From Marinobacter goseongensis (GTDB lineage Bacteria; Pseudomonadota; Gammaproteobacteria; Pseudomonadales; Oleiphilaceae): a DNA stretch of 64,000 nt. Below the pieces are notes generated by a model. It had not been told where the DNA came from. It saw only the letters and a list, made by a program, of their open reading frames with translations, and ran no database searches. The translations under genes and the position numbers were made by a program. The stretch spans positions 62,001-126,000 of the forward strand of contig NZ_JAKZAI010000012.1 in NCBI RefSeq assembly GCF_023156235.1, written 5' to 3'. This document shows positions 29,339-38,499 of this stretch, in pieces; within the stretch, counting starts at the first letter, position 1, and each line of letters begins with the position of its first letter.

Positions 29339-30745
29339 ATGGCCAATCCCAATCTCAAACCTGCGAAAACCGACCTGGAAACCAGCCGCATCAAGGTGCC
29401 ACCTCATTCGGTCGAAGCCGAGCAGGCGGTACTGGGTGGTCTGATGCTGGATAACCGCCGGTTTGATGAAGTCAGCGAAGTGATTTCCGCAGCCGATTTC
29501 TACCGCCAGGATCATCGCCTGATTTTCGCGGCCGCAGAGCGTCTGTCCAGCGAGAGCGAGCCTCTCGATGTGGTCACGCTGGCGGAGTTTCTGGAGCGCG
29601 CCGGCGACATCGAAGACGCCGGCGGTCTGTCATACCTGGCGGAGCTGGCGGAGAAAACACCAGGCGCGGCGAACATCCGTGCCTACGCCGACATCGTCAA
29701 GGAGCGCTCGATCCTGCGCAGTCTGGTTGAGGTGTCCGGAAAGATCGCCGATTCGGCGTTCAATCCCCTTGGCCGGACCAGTGCGGAAGTGCTGGATGAG
29801 GCAGAGCGCAGCGTTTTCAAGATTGCTGAATCCCGTGCCAAGGAGGGATCCGGTCCCCAGGCCATCAATCCCATCCTGACCAAGGCGCTGAGCCGGATTG
29901 AAGAACTGTTCGAGTCCGGCGAGCAAACCACCGGTCTGACCACCGGCTTCCGGGATCTGGATGATCAGACCTCCGGGATGCAGCCGGCCGACCTGATCAT
30001 CGTGGCGGGGCGACCGTCCATGGGTAAGACCACCTTTGCCATGAACATTGTGGAGAACGCGCTGATCAGCACCGGCACTCCGGTGCTGGTGTTCAGTATG
30101 GAGATGCCGGCCGATGCCCTGGCGATGCGTATGCTGTCCTCGCTGGGCCGGATCGACCAGACCAAGGTCCGCGGCGGCAAGCTGGAAGAGGATGACTGGC
30201 CGCGGCTGACGTCTGCGGTGAGTCTGCTCAAGGACAAGCCCCTCTACATTGACGACACCCCCGGCCTGAGCCCGACCGAAATGCGCTCCCGCGCCCGTCG
30301 TATCGCACGGGAGAACGATGGCAAGATCGGTCTGATCATGGTGGATTATCTGCAGCTGATGCGGGTGCCGGGCAATACCGAGGGCAGAACGGCGGAGATT
30401 TCCGAAATTTCCCGTTCTCTCAAAGGTCTTGCGAAAGAGCTGAGCTGCCCGGTGGTGGCGCTGTCCCAGTTGAACCGGAGCCTCGAGCAGCGCCCCAACA
30501 AACGCCCGGTGAATTCCGACCTGCGGGAATCCGGTGCCATCGAGCAGGACGCCGACGTCATCATGTTTGTGTACCGGGATGAAGTCTACAACGAGGATAC
30601 CCCCGACAAGGGCATTGCCGAAATCATCATTGGTAAACAGCGAAACGGCCCGATTGGCACGCTCCGCCTGGCTTTTATCGGAAAATACACCAAATTTGAA
30701 GATCTGGCGCACGGGGACTATGGCGATTACGGTGGGGATTACTGA
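29339..30745 (+). CDS. dnaB: Replicative DNA helicase DnaB
   Basis: Hexameric 5'-3' helicase of the replisome. ATG 29339 (468 residues) was chosen over the GTG two codons upstream. The N-terminal DnaG-interaction domain starts at PPHSVEAEQAVLGGLMLD; RecA-like domain has Walker A GRPSMGKTT, Walker B IGLIMVDYLQLM and the conserved LSQLNRSLEQRPNKRP DNA-binding loop region. No intein is present. The stop overlaps alr by one base, a common dnaB-alr arrangement. Confidence 0.97.
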   Translation: MANPNLKPAKTDLETSRIKVPPHSVEAEQAVLGGLMLDNRRFDEVSEVISAADFYRQDHRLIFAAAERLSSESEPLDVVTLAEFLERAGDIEDAGGLSYLAELAEKTPGAANIRAYADIVKERSILRSLVEVSGKIADSAFNPLGRTSAEVLDEAERSVFKIAESRAKEGSGPQAINPILTKALSRIEELFESGEQTTGLTTGFRDLDDQTSGMQPADLIIVAGRPSMGKTTFAMNIVENALISTGTPVLVFSMEMPADALAMRMLSSLGRIDQTKVRGGKLEEDDWPRLTSAVSLLKDKPLYIDDTPGLSPTEMRSRARRIARENDGKIGLIMVDYLQLMRVPGNTEGRTAEISEISRSLKGLAKELSCPVVALSQLNRSLEQRPNKRPVNSDLRESGAIEQDADVIMFVYRDEVYNEDTPDKGIAEIIIGKQRNGPIGTLRLAFIGKYTKFEDLAHGDYGDYGGDY

Positions 30746-31821
30746 TGCCCCGCAGTACCGTCGCGCGCATTGATACCAGTGCCATCCGCCATAACTACCG
30801 GATGGCTTGTGAGCGTGCGGGCTCGGCCAGGGTCATGGCGGTGATCAAGGCCGATGGCTACGGCCATGGCATTGCCGCCGTCGCGCGGGCGTTGGCTGAT
30901 GAGGCGCCGCGCTATGCGGTGGCGTGTCTGGAAGAGGCGCTCGCGATTCGCGAGGCGGGATTGTCCCAGCCGGTGGTGCTGTTACAGGGGATTCACCAAC
31001 GCGACGACATGGCGGAATGCGCGCGCCGGGGATTTCATCCGGTGCTTCACAGCGATTATCAACTGGACTGGCTGGGCGCTGCGGCGGAGATTCCGGCCTT
31101 CTGGCTGAAGGTCAACACCGGGATGAACCGACTCGGGTTCCCTGCGGAGAGTCTCGCGGCGCGGGTGGATGCGCTTAGCGCCAAACCGGTGCTGCAAAGT
31201 GCCTTGCAAGGGTTCGTTACCCATTTCGCTTGCGCCGATGACCCGGCCAGTCAGGTCACGGCGGAGCAGACCCGGCGGTTTTCCCGTGCCGTGGCCCCGT
31301 GGCCGCATCTGGAAAAGAGTGTGGGCAATTCCGCTGCGCATTTTCTTGAGGGTCAGGCGCTGTTCGACTGGAGCCGGCCCGGCATCATGTTGTACGGTGG
31401 TTCGCCGATGATCGGTCAGACCGGGTCTGAGCTGGGTTTGAAAGCCGCGATGACACTGGAGGCACCGTTGATAGCCACACGCCTGCTGCAGGCGGGCGAT
31501 TGCGTGGGTTACGGCGCTACCTGGGTTGCCGACCGGGATACCCGGATGGGAATGGTGGCCGTGGGCTACGGCGATGGCTACCCGCGGCATGCCGGCACGG
31601 GCACGCCTGCGGCCATCAGAGGCAAACGCATACGTCTGATTGGCCGGGTATCCATGGATATGCTGGCAGTGGATCTGTCGTCCGCTCCGGACGCTCGAGA
31701 GGGGGATGCGGTCGAACTGTGGGGACCGCAGGTCAGTGTCGATGAAGTGGCGGCCCACGCAGGTACAATCGGCTATGAATTGCTGACGGGGGTTACAGCC
31801 CGGGTGCCCAGGCTGTACTGA
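30745..31821 (+). CDS. alr: Alanine racemase
   Basis: PLP enzyme making D-alanine for peptidoglycan. 358 residues. PLP lysine is K35 in VIKADGYGHG; the second catalytic base is Tyr256 in CVGYGATW; GRVSMDMLAVDLS is also typical. The start codon overlaps the dnaB stop. Whether it is the biosynthetic or catabolic isozyme cannot be told from sequence alone, but the dnaB linkage is that of the biosynthetic alr. Confidence 0.96.
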   Translation: MPRSTVARIDTSAIRHNYRMACERAGSARVMAVIKADGYGHGIAAVARALADEAPRYAVACLEEALAIREAGLSQPVVLLQGIHQRDDMAECARRGFHPVLHSDYQLDWLGAAAEIPAFWLKVNTGMNRLGFPAESLAARVDALSAKPVLQSALQGFVTHFACADDPASQVTAEQTRRFSRAVAPWPHLEKSVGNSAAHFLEGQALFDWSRPGIMLYGGSPMIGQTGSELGLKAAMTLEAPLIATRLLQAGDCVGYGATWVADRDTRMGMVAVGYGDGYPRHAGTGTPAAIRGKRIRLIGRVSMDMLAVDLSSAPDAREGDAVELWGPQVSVDEVAAHAGTIGYELLTGVTARVPRLY

Positions 31822-31837
31822 TAGCCGGCAGCGGGGG

Positions 31838-32197
31838 TCAGGCCGCGGGCTCAGGCTCGTGAATGATTTCCTCGATGAAGTCGAGAATGGCGCCCAGGCT
31901 GCGATCGTCCAGTTTTTTCAGCACCTTGTGAACCACCATCTTGCTGCCTTTGAGCATGCTGCTGATGCCCACTCTGGCCATCCCCATCATCATGCTGCTG
32001 GCATTCAGCCGGCGCAGTGGCTCCAGAAAGAAGAAATCCAGGCCGTCGTCGGTCATTTCGACGATCAGGTTGAAGAGTTTATCGATGGCTTCCTTGTCGG
32101 CCTTGCCTCGCTCCCGCAGTTCACCCACGGTGTAGAGGGCACGGGTTCTCAGCTCATCGGAGATGGGGGCGACGATATGGCTTTGTTGTTTCAGCAT
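31838..32197 (-). CDS. Small soluble protein of unknown function
   Basis: 119 residues from ATG 32197, which has AGGA seven bases upstream; an open frame reaching 32278 has no ribosome site. Predicted mostly helical, with no signal peptide or membrane segment. Notable parts are a Met-rich turn (ASSMMMGMARVGIS) and an acidic amphipathic C-terminus (LDFIEEIIHEPEPAA). I do not recognise the family. It converges with alr, leaving 16 bases, and is divergent from the SDR gene. Confidence 0.65.
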   Translation of the reverse strand: MLKQQSHIVAPISDELRTRALYTVGELRERGKADKEAIDKLFNLIVEMTDDGLDFFFLEPLRRLNASSMMMGMARVGISSMLKGSKMVVHKVLKKLDDRSLGAILDFIEEIIHEPEPAA

Positions 32198-32339
32198 GTC
32201 GGTTCCTGTTGTTGTATGCTCAGCGGGTTCTGATTGGTCATTTCCATAGTATTGTATGGCGGTTACCTCGTGTGCCATTGGCTTGAGCGTAATGGGGTGT
32301 CCGTCACATCAGTGATATTCCGGGAGGCGTTGGACGCTT

Positions 32340-33185
32340 GTGCATGTTGTAGTGGTTCATGATTACGGCCCGTTGGGCAAGGTGCTGCTGGAGCGGCTGC
32401 GTGAAACGCCGCTGCTGGTCACGCCCTTGCTGGTCAGTGATCCTGACAGGGCAGACCTGTCAGCGCTGGAGGAATGGATTCCCGAGGACACGGATCTGAT
32501 CGTCAACGCCCTCTGGCTGACCGACCCGGAAGTGGCCGAGCGGGACCCCGAGGGCGTTCACCTGGCCGCTTTTTCCTTGCCGGTTGCGCTGGCGGAGTTC
32601 GCCGGTGAGCGCCACATGGCGCTGCTGCAACTGTCTTCCTGTTATGTGTTTGACGGTCGCAAACAGAGCGCTTACATCGCCTCCAATCCCGGGCAGCCCA
32701 GCAATGAGTTGGGTAACTGGCAGTGGGAGTGTGAACAGGCGTTACGGACGTTGCTGCCCCGGCACATTATTCTGCGGACCGGCTGGAGTCTGGGACGTTT
32801 TATCCGCAAGGTGCAGAAAAGCACCTGTGGCGGCGAGACCCTGCGGTTGCCGGGCCGTTGCCGTGGTCAGCCGGTGACGGTGCGAGACCTGGCGAGGGTA
32901 ATGACGGCGGTGATCCTGCAGCTGGATTGCGGTGCGGAAGTGTGGGGCACTTATCAGTACGCAGGTGCGGAAGAAATCACTCTGTATGAGCTGGGCCTGG
33001 CCATCGCCGGCTTACCGGGCATTCCGGCGGGTATTCGCGTGGTGGACGATGTGCCGGAATGGGCAACGCTGGAACCTGCCAACGCCACCCTGATCTGTAC
33101 CAAGATTCGCAACACCTTCGGCATCAAGCAGCAGCCCTGGCGATCGGGGCTGACAGCTGAGCTGGAGGTACTTGCCAGGGACTAG
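32340..33185 (+). CDS. RmlD-like short-chain dehydrogenase homologue with degenerate active site
   Basis: 281 residues, GTG start after GGGAGG. It aligns with dTDP-4-dehydrorhamnose reductase over its length: a Rossmann start MHVVVVHDYGPLG, then SSCYVFDG (99-106), then ILRTGWSLG. But the GxxGxxG loop has lost its first Gly, and the catalytic YxxxK (NVYGRSK in RmlD) reads NELGNWQ, replacing Tyr by Leu124 and Lys by Gln128. Enzymatic reduction is therefore unlikely; a binding or regulatory role is possible. No other rml genes are near. Convergent with the Anr gene, with stops overlapping by four bases. Confidence 0.8.
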   Translation: MHVVVVHDYGPLGKVLLERLRETPLLVTPLLVSDPDRADLSALEEWIPEDTDLIVNALWLTDPEVAERDPEGVHLAAFSLPVALAEFAGERHMALLQLSSCYVFDGRKQSAYIASNPGQPSNELGNWQWECEQALRTLLPRHIILRTGWSLGRFIRKVQKSTCGGETLRLPGRCRGQPVTVRDLARVMTAVILQLDCGAEVWGTYQYAGAEEITLYELGLAIAGLPGIPAGIRVVDDVPEWATLEPANATLICTKIRNTFGIKQQPWRSGLTAELEVLARD

Positions 33186-33928
33186 CCGCCCTGGCGTGCC
33201 GAGTCCCGGGTCGCCAGCTGCAGTGCTTCCACATCCAACAGCTCCACTTCCCGCCCGCGGGCGCGGATAATGCCCTGGTTCTGGAAGCGGGTGAACACCC
33301 GGCTGACGGTTTCCACCGCCAGTCCCAGGAAGTTGGCAATGTCATTACGTGCCATGGGCAGGCTGAAATTGGTAGGCGACATGCGTCGACGCTGGAAGCG
33401 GCTGGATAATGACAGCAGCAGTGCGGCGATGCGCTCCTCGGCAGTATTCTTGCTCAGCAACATTGCCAGTTGATGGCTGTTCTGTATCTCCTGGCTCATC
33501 AGGTGATACATATGATGTTGAAGGTCTGGCAATTTGCCGGTCAACTCTTCCAGTTTCTCAACCGGGAATTCACACACACTGGTGCGCTCCAGGGCTTTGG
33601 CGGTACTGGCATAGCTCTCGCCGCTCATGCTGTCGAGACCAACCAGTTCGCCGGGCATGAAGAAACCGGTGACCTGCTCTTCGCCCCCCTCGGTGATGAT
33701 CGAGGTTTTCACCGCACCGCTACGCACCGCGAAACAGGATCGGAAGGGTGTACTCTGCTCGAAAATGTGTTCGCCACGATTAAAGATGCGTCCCTGTTGC
33801 ACGATGTCCTCGAGCCGATCAAGGTCGTTTTCCTCAATCGCAAGCGGCAGGCAGAGATTGCTGAGACTGCACTTGTGACAGGACGCCTTGAGCGGCGAGG
33901 CTTGCTTGATTCGGATTACTTGTGCCAT
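33182..33928 (-). CDS. anr: Anr/Fnr-type oxygen-sensing transcription regulator
   Basis: CRP/FNR family activator of anaerobic genes carrying an oxygen-labile [4Fe-4S] cluster. With ATG 33928 (248 residues) the four cluster ligands are C17, C20, C26 and C119, the same spacing as E. coli FNR (20, 23, 29, 122). The recognition helix VETVSRVF keeps the ExxSR of FNR, so TTGAT-N4-ATCAA sites are expected. A perfect such site lies 20 bases upstream of the start. A TTG start at 33946 would overlap that site and has no ribosome site. Confidence 0.95.
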   Translation of the reverse strand: MAQVIRIKQASPLKASCHKCSLSNLCLPLAIEENDLDRLEDIVQQGRIFNRGEHIFEQSTPFRSCFAVRSGAVKTSIITEGGEEQVTGFFMPGELVGLDSMSGESYASTAKALERTSVCEFPVEKLEELTGKLPDLQHHMYHLMSQEIQNSHQLAMLLSKNTAEERIAALLLSLSSRFQRRRMSPTNFSLPMARNDIANFLGLAVETVSRVFTRFQNQGIIRARGREVELLDVEALQLATRDSARQGG

Positions 33929-33947
33929 GGCGGATGAACCATCCAAA

Positions 33948-33961
33948 TTGATTCATATCAA
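33948..33961 (-). promoter_or_regulatory. Anr/FNR box, likely autoregulatory
   Basis: TTGAT-TCAT-ATCAA, a perfect dyad matching the FNR/Anr consensus, centred 27 bases before the anr ATG. So near the start codon, it probably overlaps or follows the transcription start and would repress anr when the protein is active. Confidence 0.8.
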
Positions 33962-34071
33962 AACCGTACCTTAATACGGATGGCCTGCTTTGCCAATGAT
34001 AGATGCTGTCGACGGGGTAGGTAATTCCCGGAGAAAACCGCCGGATGGTTGCCGGCGGCTCCGTGCCCGAA

Positions 34072-35280
34072 TCAGACCTTCTGGAAAATCAATGACGCGT
34101 TGGTGCCGCCGAAGCCGAAGCTGTTGGACATGACGGTGGTCAGCCCGGTGTCGCGGGCTTGCGGGCCAACCAGGGGCATGTCGCCGACCTTTTCGTCCGG
34201 ATTGTTCAAATTGGCGGTACCGGCAATAAAGCTGTGCTGCAGCATCAGCAGCGAGTAGATGGCCTCGTGGACGCCGGATGCCCCCAGGGAATGTCCGGAA
34301 AGGGACTTGGTGGAGGAAATCGGCGGCAGGGTGTCACCGAACACGCTGCGCACCGCGCCCAGCTCGGCCACATCACCCACAGGCGTGCTGGTGCCGTGGG
34401 CATTGATGTAATCCACGGGGCGGCTCACTGTGGCCAACGCCTGTTTCATGCAGCGCATGGCGCCCTCACCGGAGGGCGCCACCATGTCGTGTCCGTCAGA
34501 CGTGGCGCCGTAACCGGTGAGCTCGGCGATGATGGGTGCGCCTCGGCGGCGGGCATGTTCCAGCTCTTCCATCACCAGCATGCCACCACCACCGGCAATC
34601 ACGAAACCATCACGGCCGCTGTCGAAAGGGCGCGAGGCGGTCGCCGGCTCATCGTTATACTTGGTGGACAGGGCGCCCATGGCGTCAAACAGCATGGTCA
34701 GGCTCCAGTCTTCTTCTTCTCCGCCACCGGCGAAGACAATGTCCTGTTTGCCGGACTGGATCTGCTCCATGGCGTGGCCAATGCAGTGTGCGCTGGTGGC
34801 GCAGGCTGAGGACATCGAGTAGTTCACCCCACGAATGCGGAAGGCGGTGGCCAGGCACGCCGAGACGGTGCTGGTCATGATGCGGGGCACCATGTAGGGG
34901 CCGATGCGTTTGACACCTTTCTCCCGCATCAGATCCACTGCCTCCACCTGGCTGGCACTGGAGGCGCCACCAGAGCCTGCAATGAGTCCGGTGCGATCAC
35001 TGGATACCAGGTCCTCGCTCAGTTGGGCGGAGGCCACAGCCTGCTCCATGGCCAGGTAGCTGTACATGGCGGATTGACCCATGAAACGGCGCAGCTTGCG
35101 GTCGATCACACTGGTGTCCACGTCCACAGATCCGGAAATCTGGCTGCGAAAGCCCATGTCTTTGTAGGTCTGATTGAAGCGGATGCCGGAGCGCCCGCCC
35201 TTCAGGCTTTCCAGCACCGCAGCGGTGGAATTGCCCAGGCATGACACAATGCCCATACCGGTGACGACAACGCGTCTCAT
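34072..35280 (-). CDS. fabB: Beta-ketoacyl-ACP synthase I
   Basis: Elongating condensing enzyme required for unsaturated fatty acids. 402 residues from ATG 35280, which has AGGAGGAG directly upstream; longer open frame to 35403 is not needed. Catalytic triad: Cys160 (SACATSAHC), His in [11 protein letters not shown] and His in [11 protein letters not shown], with the Lys before the second His. FabB rather than FabF is indicated by length and the [17 protein letters not shown] region. The usual partner fabA is not adjacent. Confidence 0.94.
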   Translation of the reverse strand: MRRVVVTGMGIVSCLGNSTAAVLESLKGGRSGIRFNQTYKDMGFRSQISGSVDVDTSVIDRKLRRFMGQSAMYSYLAMEQAVASAQLSEDLVSSDRTGLIAGSGGASSASQVEAVDLMREKGVKRIGPYMVPRIMTSTVSACLATAFRIRGVNYSMSSACATSAHCIGHAMEQIQSGKQDIVFAGGGEEEDWSLTMLFDAMGALSTKYNDEPATASRPFDSGRDGFVIAGGGGMLVMEELEHARRRGAPIIAELTGYGATSDGHDMVAPSGEGAMRCMKQALATVSRPVDYINAHGTSTPVGDVAELGAVRSVFGDTLPPISSTKSLSGHSLGASGVHEAIYSLLMLQHSFIAGTANLNNPDEKVGDMPLVGPQARDTGLTTVMSNSFGFGGTNASLIFQKV

Positions 35281-35480
35281 ATGCTCCTCCTGGAACGGAT
35301 CGCCCCTTGGGGCGACGCCATTGAATCGATGACATTGTTTGGCAGTGTAAGGGGTTTGCCGCGGTGGTGATATTTGACCTTGGTAAGGGGCAGTCGCCGG
35401 CAATAGCCGTTACGTACAAGGCAGTGGACCGCGCCGCTGATACCCTGGGCGGTCTCAATGACGACAAAAAGGAGACTTTC

Positions 35481-36002
35481 GTGCGCACTCTGTCCCGGTT
35501 TCTTCACGATTATGGTGACAGCCATCAGAACCCCCTGAACCAGTGGATACACTTCGTGTGTGTGCCTGCCATTCTGGTATCCACCCTTGGTCTGTTCTGG
35601 CTGATTCCGGTGGGCCACTGGCTCGGGCTTTCTGACGCGGCCGCGGAATGGGTGAACGGTGCAACCCTGCTGGCGGCCGTGTCCGGCATGGTGTACCTGA
35701 AGCTCTCGCTGGCCGTGTTCGTGCTGATGGCGGGCTGGTTCGCGCTGTCGGTATGGGCTATTCAGAGCGTGGTGGCCGCCGGCTGGTCGCTGTTCTGGAC
35801 CAGTCTGGTGGTCTGGATCGCGGCCTGGGCCTTGCAGGTCTATGGCCACAAAGTAGAAGGCAAGAAACCCTCGTTTGTTGAAGACCTGGTATTTCTGCTG
35901 ATCGGGCCGATTTTCGTCAGTGTCGAGTTTGCCGCCAAGTTGGGCATTCCGGTTCCGCATGCACTGGGCTCACAGCCGGAGAATTCCTCAGGGGGTCACT
36001 GA
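35481..36002 (+). CDS. Mpo1-like / DUF962 membrane protein
   Basis: 173 residues starting at GTG 35481, preceded by AAGGAG at ideal spacing; the open frame from 35364 has no such site. The N-terminal HDYGDSHQNPLNQWIHF and C-terminal YGHKVEGKKPSFVEDL carry the conserved histidines of DUF962. Yeast Mpo1 in this family is an Fe(II) dioxygenase of 2-hydroxy fatty acids. Four hydrophobic segments lie between. A lipid-oxidation role is inferred from the family only. Confidence 0.85.
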   Translation: MRTLSRFLHDYGDSHQNPLNQWIHFVCVPAILVSTLGLFWLIPVGHWLGLSDAAAEWVNGATLLAAVSGMVYLKLSLAVFVLMAGWFALSVWAIQSVVAAGWSLFWTSLVVWIAAWALQVYGHKVEGKKPSFVEDLVFLLIGPIFVSVEFAAKLGIPVPHALGSQPENSSGGH

Positions 36003-36048
36003 ATACCGCGGATTGGGCTATGCTTGGCAGCTCCGAATTCGTCAGGTC

Positions 36049-36837
36049 ATGGCTATGGTTGTGAAATCCGCGCAAGACACCCACAGCATGGGAGCCGGGA
36101 GGGGCACGTTATTTCTGTGGCCGGATCACTGGCAGGTGCTCGGGCAGTTGATGCCGAACCGGGCGCACCGCCACATCAGTGCCTCGTTGTTGGTGGGTCT
36201 GGATCAGTCGTTCAGGTTACAGGTTGATGGACAGTGGCGGCGCACCCGGGCGGCGGTTGTCGCGCCCGACGTGCCCCAGGCGCTGGACCCGGGGTGCGCT
36301 GCCATGTGGATTGCCCAGCTCGACCCCGATAGCCCGTTCTGGCGCGCACTGGCGCCACTGGTGGGCGATGACCGCTCGGTCGACATCGCATTCAGTAAGG
36401 AGATGCGACTGCCAACAGGCGAGACCGGCTGCGCCGCGATGAGGAACCACCTGAGCGGCTTGGTGAGGAGGGTAGGGCATCCACCCGCGGCACTGGATGA
36501 CCGGGTGTCCCGGGTCTGTGAGTCGCTGCGGCGTGACCTACCGGATAAACTGGATGTAAGTGCGCTGGCTGCCGGGGTCGGGCTGTCTAACTCGCGCCTG
36601 AGCCACCTGTTTCGCCAGCAGACGGGCGTGCCACTGCGGCGGTTCCTGCTGCACCTGAAAATGACCCGGGCTCTGAGCTTCTGGACGCCGGGCAAGCCGG
36701 TATCCCATGTGGCCGCAGAGGCCGGATTCTACGATCAGCCCCACCTCGTAAGGACTGCCAGGGAGATGTTTGATGCCCTGCCGTCGGAGATCATTGCCAA
36801 AGGCTGGCTGCGGGTGTGTCGTTGCCCGTCAGCGTGA
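36049..36837 (+). CDS. AraC-family transcriptional regulator
   Basis: 262 residues: N-terminal cupin-like sensor (about 20-120; HRHISASLLVGL) and C-terminal double HTH (about 165-255) with LAAGVGLSNSRLSHLFRQQTGVPLRRFLL and the second helix pair in FYDQPHLVRTAREM. Ligand and targets unknown. Start uncertain: ATG 36049 or 36055; the longer frame from 35920 overlaps the previous gene. The second HTH ends FDALPSEI rather than the usual GxxPSxxR. Its last nine bases overlap the convergent GTPase gene. Confidence 0.85.
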   Translation: MAMVVKSAQDTHSMGAGRGTLFLWPDHWQVLGQLMPNRAHRHISASLLVGLDQSFRLQVDGQWRRTRAAVVAPDVPQALDPGCAAMWIAQLDPDSPFWRALAPLVGDDRSVDIAFSKEMRLPTGETGCAAMRNHLSGLVRRVGHPPAALDDRVSRVCESLRRDLPDKLDVSALAAGVGLSNSRLSHLFRQQTGVPLRRFLLHLKMTRALSFWTPGKPVSHVAAEAGFYDQPHLVRTAREMFDALPSEIIAKGWLRVCRCPSA

Positions 36838-37722
36838 CTGCTCCGCTTCCTTGGCGGCTCTGGCGGCTTCCGCCTCCCGGGTTTCCTGCTCAACCATGAC
36901 CGGCGTTTCAAGGGAAATACGCCCGAGGGTGCCGGCCCGCAGTTCGTTCAGCAGCACTTCCGACACCTTGTGCAGATCCGGTATGCCGCCGCGGGCGAAG
37001 AACCGGCGTTTGGCGGCGATGGCATCCATCAGCGCCAGGCCATCCACCGGCGTCTCATCCAATCCGTAGCGTTTCATGACCAGGTCCCGGTAGGCCTGTA
37101 GCAGGTAGTCTGCTTCGAACAGGGCTATGTCCTCGAAATCCAGTACGGCGCTGCGGATGGCGCCGGTGATGGCGAGGCGATAACCGCAGGCTTCCGGCGA
37201 CAGCTTCGGCCACAGAAAACCGGGAGTGTCATACAGCAACACGTTGTCGGGCAGTTTGATGGCCTGCTGGGCGCGGGTCACTGCGGGCTCGTTGCCGGTC
37301 TTGGCCGCCGGCCGTCCGGCGAGCGTATTGATCAGGGTCGATTTGCCAACGTTGGGAATGCCCAGAATCATCACCCGCAGTGCGCTCTTCTGCCGGTCGT
37401 GGTTGGGGGTCATCTCTGTGGCAAGCCGGAGAATGTCCAGCGCTTCGCTGCGTTGGTTGTGGGTCAGGGTGATGGTTCGCACGCCCCGCTCCTTCTCCAG
37501 CCACGTCTGCCACTGGGCGGTGATGTCCGGGTCTGCCAGGTCACGCTTGTTGAGCACCTTGATCAGCGGAGTATCGCCACGCAGGTTGGGAACCAGCGGG
37601 TTTTCACTGCTGAACGGAATGCGGGCATCAAGAACCTCGATAATCAGGTCCATCTGTGGCATTACTTTTTTGATCTCCTTGCGGGCCTTGTGCATGTGCC
37701 CGGGAAACCAGTTAATCGCCAT
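36829..37722 (-). CDS. rbgA: Circularly permuted ribosome-biogenesis GTPase (RbgA/YlqF type)
   Basis: 297 residues from ATG 37722 (GGAG eight bases upstream). GTPase motifs are in permuted order: G4 NKRD at 58-61 precedes G1 GIPNVGKS at 121-128 and G3 DTPG at 165-168, the hallmark of the YlqF/YawG class. The start MAINWFPGHMHKAR is typical. In Bacillus, RbgA matures the 50S subunit; Gram-negative homologues are less studied. The C-terminus ends with an Ala/Glu-rich helix that overlaps the convergent AraC gene. Confidence 0.9.
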   Translation of the reverse strand: MAINWFPGHMHKARKEIKKVMPQMDLIIEVLDARIPFSSENPLVPNLRGDTPLIKVLNKRDLADPDITAQWQTWLEKERGVRTITLTHNQRSEALDILRLATEMTPNHDRQKSALRVMILGIPNVGKSTLINTLAGRPAAKTGNEPAVTRAQQAIKLPDNVLLYDTPGFLWPKLSPEACGYRLAITGAIRSAVLDFEDIALFEADYLLQAYRDLVMKRYGLDETPVDGLALMDAIAAKRRFFARGGIPDLHKVSEVLLNELRAGTLGRISLETPVMVEQETREAEAARAAKEAEQSR

Positions 37723-37933
37723 GGTGTGACTCCAGTGTTGGCTGAACGGCGCCATTATGGACCGGAATGACTAAATTTTCACATTTGATTGAGGCCGCTG
37801 CTGCTGCGGGATTCCGATGACCGGATTAATAAATGTGTATAAAAAGAGGGGGTATCGGGGTGAAAGCGGGGGATGTTTTGTTTTAGGGTGTGGGGTCTGA
37901 CGCTCTTAACCGCAATACACAACGGAGATATTT

Positions 37934-38383
37934 ATGAAGCTTGTAAAACTGTTCGGCATTGCCATGTTGACCTTTGGCCTGACCACTCCCGCCCTGGCGC
38001 AAGATATGAGCCAGCAGGCCCCACAAGGTGATCAGGTAGACCAACTGGCGGAACTGGTCGGGCTGAGCGATGAGCAGCAAACAGAAATCCGCGGCATCAT
38101 CGAAGAAATGCAGAGCGAGATCCAGGGGCTCCAGGCTGAGGCGCGACAATTGCAGCAGTCCATCCAGGCCGAGATCAAGCCGGACTACGACGAAGGAAAA
38201 ATCCGCGACAATGCAGAAAAACTGGGTGACCTGACCGGTGAGATGACCGCGTTGTCCACGCTTATGCAGGCCAAGGTCGATGCGGTGTTCACTGAAGAGC
38301 AGCGCAATGAGCTCGACAAGCGCATGCAGCAGATGCAGCAGCAGATGCAGCAACAGCGTCAGATGCAGCAGCAAATGCAGTAA
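37934..38383 (+). CDS. Spy/CpxP-like small periplasmic protein
   Basis: 149 residues with a signal peptide (cut after ALA, residue 22) and an all-helical, Gln- and Glu-rich body. LVGLSDEQQTEIRGIIEEMQ and a later VFTEEQRNELDKRM resemble the two LTxxQ-type motifs of the Spy/CpxP/LTXXQ family, periplasmic chaperones or metal-stress proteins. The last 20 residues are almost only Gln and Met (QMQQ repeats). GGAG is seven bases before the ATG. A terminator follows. Confidence 0.75.
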   Translation: MKLVKLFGIAMLTFGLTTPALAQDMSQQAPQGDQVDQLAELVGLSDEQQTEIRGIIEEMQSEIQGLQAEARQLQQSIQAEIKPDYDEGKIRDNAEKLGDLTGEMTALSTLMQAKVDAVFTEEQRNELDKRMQQMQQQMQQQRQMQQQMQ

Positions 38384-38398
38384 GCGTCGGCCCTGAAG

Positions 38399-38436
38399 AA
38401 AAGCCGCCACGGCTCTGGCCGTTGGCGGCTTTTTTG
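38399..38436. terminator. Intrinsic terminator after the Spy-like gene
   Basis: AAGCCGCCA (38401-38409) pairs with TGGCGGCTT (38423-38431), extended by CGG/CCG with one bulge, then six T on the plus strand. On the minus strand TTTTCTTC follows, so it may also stop transcription from the convergent exporter gene. Confidence 0.88.
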
Positions 38437-38499
38437 TGTCCGTCGGGTTTTCCGGGTCCGGGAGACGTAAGCGCTCCGGCCCTCACGCCAGAAGGCCGG

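Noticed and set aside
33174..33195. GCCAGGG/CCCTGGC hairpin at the SDR/anr junction
   Set aside because: Lies in the overlapping coding ends and lacks a U-tract on either strand; not strong enough to call a terminator.
38320..38380. CAG/ATG-rich tandem pattern
   Set aside because: Not a CRISPR or minisatellite: it is the coding sequence of the Gln-Met tail of the Spy-like protein.
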